A DNA stretch of 64,000 nucleotides from NCBI RefSeq assembly GCF_004358205.1, contig NZ_SMYO01000006.1, forward strand, positions 186,001 to 250,000, in the 5' to 3' direction. The DNA is from Bacillus salipaludis. GTDB lineage: Bacteria > Bacillota > Bacilli > Bacillales_B > DSM-18226. Below are positions 60,746-64,000 of this stretch, in pieces (the stretch's first letter is position 1; every line of letters begins with the position of its first letter). A program made the position numbers and the translations under genes. The notes below the pieces were generated by a model. The model worked only from the letters and a program-made list of their open reading frames with translations. It did no database searches and was not told where the DNA came from.

Positions 60746-62272
60746 ATGGAGAATTCTGTTAAACCGATAGATCGTCCACCATGGGGGATTCTGGCAATCC
60801 TGATGATTGGCGCTTTTATTTCCATGCTAAACGAAACATTATTAAATGTAGCTTTACCATCCATAATGAAAGACCTTGAGGTTACTGCATCAACTGTTCA
60901 ATGGCTTTCAACTGGATATATGCTTGTAAATGGAGTCATGATTCCCGCTACAGCCTTTTTAATCCAAAAGTATACAGCAAGACGTTTATTTTTAAGAGCC
61001 ATGAGTTTATTTTTAATTGGTACCATTCTTGCTGGTTTTGCAACTTCCTTTCCTGTTTTACTCGTGGCAAGGATGATTCAAGCCTCTGGATCTGCGATCA
61101 TGATGCCTTTATTAATGAATGTCATGCTAACAAGCTTTCCTCCTGAAAAAAGAGGGGCTGCGATGGGGCTTTTCGGCTTAGTCTTTATTTTCGCTCCTGC
61201 AGTTGGCCCTACCTTATCAGGCTGGTTAATTGAACACTTTGACTGGAGAATGCTCTTCCATTTTGTTACACCGATTGCAGCAATTGTTCTTGTGATTGCA
61301 ATCTTTTTACTAAAAGATAAAAAGAAAGATGTGGAAATCCGTCTTGATTTTCTATCCTTTTTATTATCAAGTATTGGTTTTGGCGGTTTATTGTATGGTC
61401 TTAGTTCCGCAGGGAATAAAGGCTGGGACAGTCAGCAAGTTTATATTACGATTATCGTAGGGGCAATAGCATTAGTCTTATTCATTTGGCGTCAATTAAA
61501 GCTTGAAGTACCGATGCTTAATTTCCGAATTTACAAGTATCCAATGTTCACATTATCATCGGCGATATCGATTGTCATTACGATGGCAATGTTTTCTGCG
61601 ATGTTGCTTTTACCAATCTATGTTCAATCGATCCGCGGTATTTCGCCAATCAAGTCTGGATTACTCATGCTGCCTGGTTCAATTTTAATGGGGATTATGT
61701 CACCGATTACCGGTAAATTATTTGATAAATATGGCGGCCGTTTATTAGCTATTATTGGTTTATCGATTACGATTATCACAAGTTACTTCTTAAGCACTTT
61801 AACACTTCATACTACTTACACTGAGTTAATCCTAATTTACTCAGCAAGGATGTTTGGAATGTCGATGGTGATGATGCCGGTTATGACAAATGGATTAAAC
61901 CAATTGCCTGCCCATCAATATCCGCATGGAACAGCAATGAACAGTACTCTGCAGCAAGTTTCAGGTGCAATTGGCTCGGCATTATTGGTTACCATCATGT
62001 CTAATCGTACAAAAACGCATGCAACTGACTTAGCAGCTTCAGCGATGAAGCATTTGACTGGTAAACCAACTCCTGAGGCAATGGCTGAAATGAAACAGCA
62101 AATTGCTATGAAAGCGATGCTTGAAGGAATTAATGATTCTTTCTTAGTGTCGGTTGGAATTGCTAGTATTGCGCTAATTCTTGCTTTCTTTATTAAAAGG
62201 GTTAAACCAGCAGGTAACCCGCATGGGGGAACAGCAGATAAAAAGGTTGTTACGAAATTAGCTGAAAATTAA
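60746..62272 (+). CDS. MFS drug efflux transporter, DHA2 (EmrB/QacA) family
   Basis: A 508-residue transporter with fourteen predicted membrane helices. The DHA2 features MLNETLLNVALPSIMKDL (motif D1) near residue 27, VLLVARMIQASGSAIMMPLL near residue 107 and GLVFIFAPAVGPTLSGWLIE (motif C) near residue 147 are clear. It uses the proton gradient to export drugs or lipophilic compounds and is probably repressed by the divergent TetR protein. AGGGGG precedes the ATG. Confidence 0.9.
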   Translation: MENSVKPIDRPPWGILAILMIGAFISMLNETLLNVALPSIMKDLEVTASTVQWLSTGYMLVNGVMIPATAFLIQKYTARRLFLRAMSLFLIGTILAGFATSFPVLLVARMIQASGSAIMMPLLMNVMLTSFPPEKRGAAMGLFGLVFIFAPAVGPTLSGWLIEHFDWRMLFHFVTPIAAIVLVIAIFLLKDKKKDVEIRLDFLSFLLSSIGFGGLLYGLSSAGNKGWDSQQVYITIIVGAIALVLFIWRQLKLEVPMLNFRIYKYPMFTLSSAISIVITMAMFSAMLLLPIYVQSIRGISPIKSGLLMLPGSILMGIMSPITGKLFDKYGGRLLAIIGLSITIITSYFLSTLTLHTTYTELILIYSARMFGMSMVMMPVMTNGLNQLPAHQYPHGTAMNSTLQQVSGAIGSALLVTIMSNRTKTHATDLAASAMKHLTGKPTPEAMAEMKQQIAMKAMLEGINDSFLVSVGIASIALILAFFIKRVKPAGNPHGGTADKKVVTKLAEN

Positions 62273-62280
62273 TGAGAAGG

Positions 62281-62325
62281 AAAACAGGGGATAGCGAGAT
62301 TAAATCGTTGTTCCCTGTTTTGTTA
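62281..62325 (+). terminator. Terminator of the efflux gene
   Basis: AAAACAGGG pairs with CCCTGTTTT across a 22-nt loop, followed by GTTATTTTA. Confidence 0.7.
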
Positions 62326-62396
62326 TTTTAAAAGTTGCTATCAAACGATGATTATTGGGATAATATAGTACAGTTAATAGAATTAGGAGGAATACG

Positions 62397-62852
62397 ATGG
62401 CAAATCAACAACTTTTAGAAGATGCTTATATTGAACGCTGTGATAAGGAAACAGAAGAACTGATTGCTAAAGAAACATTTTCGTTTCTAACCCAGCCCCT
62501 TGATTACTTAAAAAAACATAAGAAGGAATTTTTATTCTTAGAGTCTAAACAATTTGATGCTATTCATGTCGATGCTGTTTCTTTAGAAGTAGATGATGTT
62601 TTTGGTACATATGATGTAATGTTAGGCCTTAGGTTTCAAAAGAAATTCGGTAATGTGTTAAAAGAGGAACTAAATCAAAATTTAAAAGGCAGTGAGGCTA
62701 AATTTGATTTATTGTTCAGCAATGAGGACGGGCTGTGGGATTTAAATTTTGCTTTGAATTATGTAGAGGGATTTAGAGAAGATTTATCCATTGGAGAAGC
62801 TTTTGAGCTTATTCATCAATTTTTAGTAAAATTGGTTGAAAAAATCAAGTAA
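62397..62852 (+). CDS. Hypothetical protein
   Basis: A 151-residue soluble, acidic protein without a recognised domain. The N-terminal half is helical (EELIAKETFSFLTQPLDYLKKHKKEFLFLE), and the centre has alternating hydrophobic stretches (VDDVFGTYDVMLGLRF, WDLNFALNYVEGF) compatible with an alpha/beta fold. AGGAGG precedes the ATG. It has its own upstream region after a terminator and is followed 48 nt later by the BtuF-like gene. Function unknown. Confidence 0.7.
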   Translation: MANQQLLEDAYIERCDKETEELIAKETFSFLTQPLDYLKKHKKEFLFLESKQFDAIHVDAVSLEVDDVFGTYDVMLGLRFQKKFGNVLKEELNQNLKGSEAKFDLLFSNEDGLWDLNFALNYVEGFREDLSIGEAFELIHQFLVKLVEKIK

Positions 62853-62900
62853 GCGTCTGATTTTGATCTTAAATTTATAGAAACATTGAGAGGTGAGACC

Positions 62901-63668
62901 GTGCGAGTTATATCTATATGCCCCAGTAACACAGAATTGATGGAATTTCTAGGATTAACACATCTTCTGGTGGGAGTTGATGATTTTTCTGATTGGCCGG
63001 CTCAGGTTGCAAATCTTCCAAGATTAGGTCCGGATTTATCGATTAACATGGATTTGGTCGAAGAGTTGAAACCAGATATGGTTTTAGCTTCTTTAAGTGT
63101 GCCTGGGATGGAAAAAAACGTGGAAGCACTTGTTGAAAGAGGAATCCCCCATCTTGTGTTAAATCCGCAGTCCCTATCTGACATTGAAGAAGATTTGATC
63201 AAAACGGCAGAGGTTCTGCAAAATCGAGAACGCGGAATCGAGGCAGCTAAGGAATTTCGGTCCAGAATAGAAAAGGTAAAAGAAAGGGGGAAGACGATTC
63301 AAGATCGGCCAGCGCTTTATTGGGAATGGTGGCCGAAACCGATTTTTACCCCGGGAAAAATCAATTGGCTGACCGAGATTTCAGAAATAGCGGGAGGAAG
63401 AAACATTTTTGCAGATGTTGAACTTGCTAGCATTCAGACTGATTGGGAGGATGTTTTATCTCGAAAGCCTGATTTTATTTGTCTAGCTTGGGTCGGCGTT
63501 CAAAAAGCGAAGGTTCAAAAAAATGTGGTTACGAAGCGTCCAAGCTTTGAAAAGCTAGATTATAAGAATGAAAGCCAAATTCTGATTTTGGAAGAAGAAT
63601 TGTACTGCCGACCATCACCTCGATTAGTGGAGGGCCTTGAAAAACTTTATAAAATCATTCATCCATAA
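62901..63668 (+). CDS. BtuF-like periplasmic-binding-fold protein without signal peptide
   Basis: A 255-residue protein of the cobalamin/iron-siderophore binding superfamily: VRVISICPSNTELMEFLGLTHLLVGVDDFSDWP, VEELKPDMVLASLS and the C-terminal SPRLVEGLEKLY. It has no signal peptide or lipobox, and no ABC permease or ATPase is nearby, so it is probably a cytoplasmic homologue of unknown ligand. The GTG at 62901 has GAGAGGTGAG upstream; a TTG at 62886 lacks one. Confidence 0.75.
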   Translation: MRVISICPSNTELMEFLGLTHLLVGVDDFSDWPAQVANLPRLGPDLSINMDLVEELKPDMVLASLSVPGMEKNVEALVERGIPHLVLNPQSLSDIEEDLIKTAEVLQNRERGIEAAKEFRSRIEKVKERGKTIQDRPALYWEWWPKPIFTPGKINWLTEISEIAGGRNIFADVELASIQTDWEDVLSRKPDFICLAWVGVQKAKVQKNVVTKRPSFEKLDYKNESQILILEEELYCRPSPRLVEGLEKLYKIIHP

Positions 63669-63674
63669 TAAAAT

Positions 63675-63708
63675 GTCTTTGCGAAAATAAAATCGCAAAG
63701 ACTTTTTT
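63675..63708. terminator. Bidirectional terminator
   Basis: GTCTTTGCGA pairs with TCGCAAAGAC around 8 nt, followed by TTTTTTCTT. It separates convergent genes. Confidence 0.88.
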
Positions 63709-63709
63709 C

Positions 63710-64000
63710 TTAACTTAGGTCTTCATCCTGTATAGCAAAAGGAGACCCCGAAGAGGTATGTTGGTTTACCCAGCCAAGAGACATCTCGGAAACAGCCGCC
63801 CAATTTGGGATTTCATTACTATGCTGTTCAACCCAGCTCATGCAGAACTGTGGATCGATATTGTATTCTAGGCATTGGGATAAAAACGATTGAATGGTTG
63901 TTTCGGTACAGTTTTGCCATGAACCGCATGTATTAAGCCAAACATTTTCCATTTTCGTTTGTAAAGAAAGCTCATTTATAAAATTACTGAATTGATTTTC
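63710..64000 (-). CDS. Hypothetical protein, 5' end beyond window
   Basis: The frame stays open to the right edge, so the true start is outside the window; the internal ATG at 63952 is not necessarily the start. The visible 96 residues are Trp/Cys-rich and soluble (WLNTCGSWQNCTE, CMSWVEQHSNEIPNW) with no recognised domain. Confidence 0.6.
   Translation of the reverse strand, partial: ENQFSNFINELSLQTKMENVWLNTCGSWQNCTETTIQSFLSQCLEYNIDPQFCMSWVEQHSNEIPNWAAVSEMSLGWVNQHTSSGSPFAIQDEDLS

Overview
The window reads as a chromosomal segment of a low-GC, endospore-forming Bacillaceae (Bacillus/Neobacillus type). This is judged from AAAGGAGG-like ribosome binding sites, frequent TTG/GTG starts, cre-like CcpA sites, a KinB-like sensor kinase without a partner regulator, a mucin-like probable spore-surface protein, and typical Bacillaceae dispersed palindromes. 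No rRNA, tRNA, transposase or CRISPR array was seen. Two genes run off the edges, at 1-311 and 63710-64000.

Layout. (1) 1-7258: an uncharacterised oxidative catabolic island. It has two [2Fe-2S] ferredoxins, a creatininase-family amidohydrolase, a haem-oxygenase-fold diiron-type protein, an aldehyde dehydrogenase, a GlcG/HbpS protein, a split ChrA-type transporter and a GntR/FCD regulator. Near-identical GTATAC palindromes lie in front of several of these genes. (2) 7319-11201: small genes, an lrgAB pair, a DinB-fold protein and an amino-acid permease. (3) 11376-22687: a probable spore-surface glycan locus. Three small or mucin-like proteins share one C-terminal helical module. Four glycosyltransferase-like genes follow, one resembling polypeptide GalNAc-transferases. 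An rfbH-rfbF-rfbG-epimerase-reductase operon for a CDP-3,6-dideoxyhexose ends the region. (4) 22891-29306: an ABC importer of the iron/polyamine/aminoethylphosphonate class, with an alkaline-phosphatase-superfamily hydrolase, a PHP phosphatase and a DeoR regulator. (5) 29557-38860: a LacI-controlled CUT1 sugar importer with ThuA, two Gfo/Idh/MocA dehydrogenases, a TIM-barrel isomerase and a frameshifted SDR.

(6) 39500-56976 is the most interesting part: a phosphonate-catabolism locus combined with a bacterial microcompartment (BMC). It holds a 2-aminoethylphosphonate importer (binding protein, ATPase, double-domain permease), an MHS-family transporter, PhnW transaminase, a DeoR regulator, an MgtC-like protein, a saccharopine-dehydrogenase-like protein and PhnX. 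PhnX is followed directly by a BMC-H protein with a C-terminal extension, a CoA-acylating aldehyde dehydrogenase, a second BMC-H, PduL, a flavoprotein-like protein and a BMC-P vertex protein. A class-III PLP enzyme resembling PbfA ends the locus. The inferred route is AEP -> phosphonoacetaldehyde -> acetaldehyde + Pi -> acetyl-CoA -> acetyl-phosphate, with the volatile acetaldehyde made beside or inside a shell. No diol dehydratase, ethanolamine lyase or glycyl-radical enzyme is present, so PhnX is the candidate signature enzyme. Three tandem hairpin arrays with a 51-52 nt period sit in gaps of this locus and nowhere else in the window.

(7) 57152-64000: a sensor kinase, a thioesterase, a TetR regulator divergent from a drug-efflux MFS gene, a hypothetical protein, a BtuF-like protein and an edge-truncated gene.
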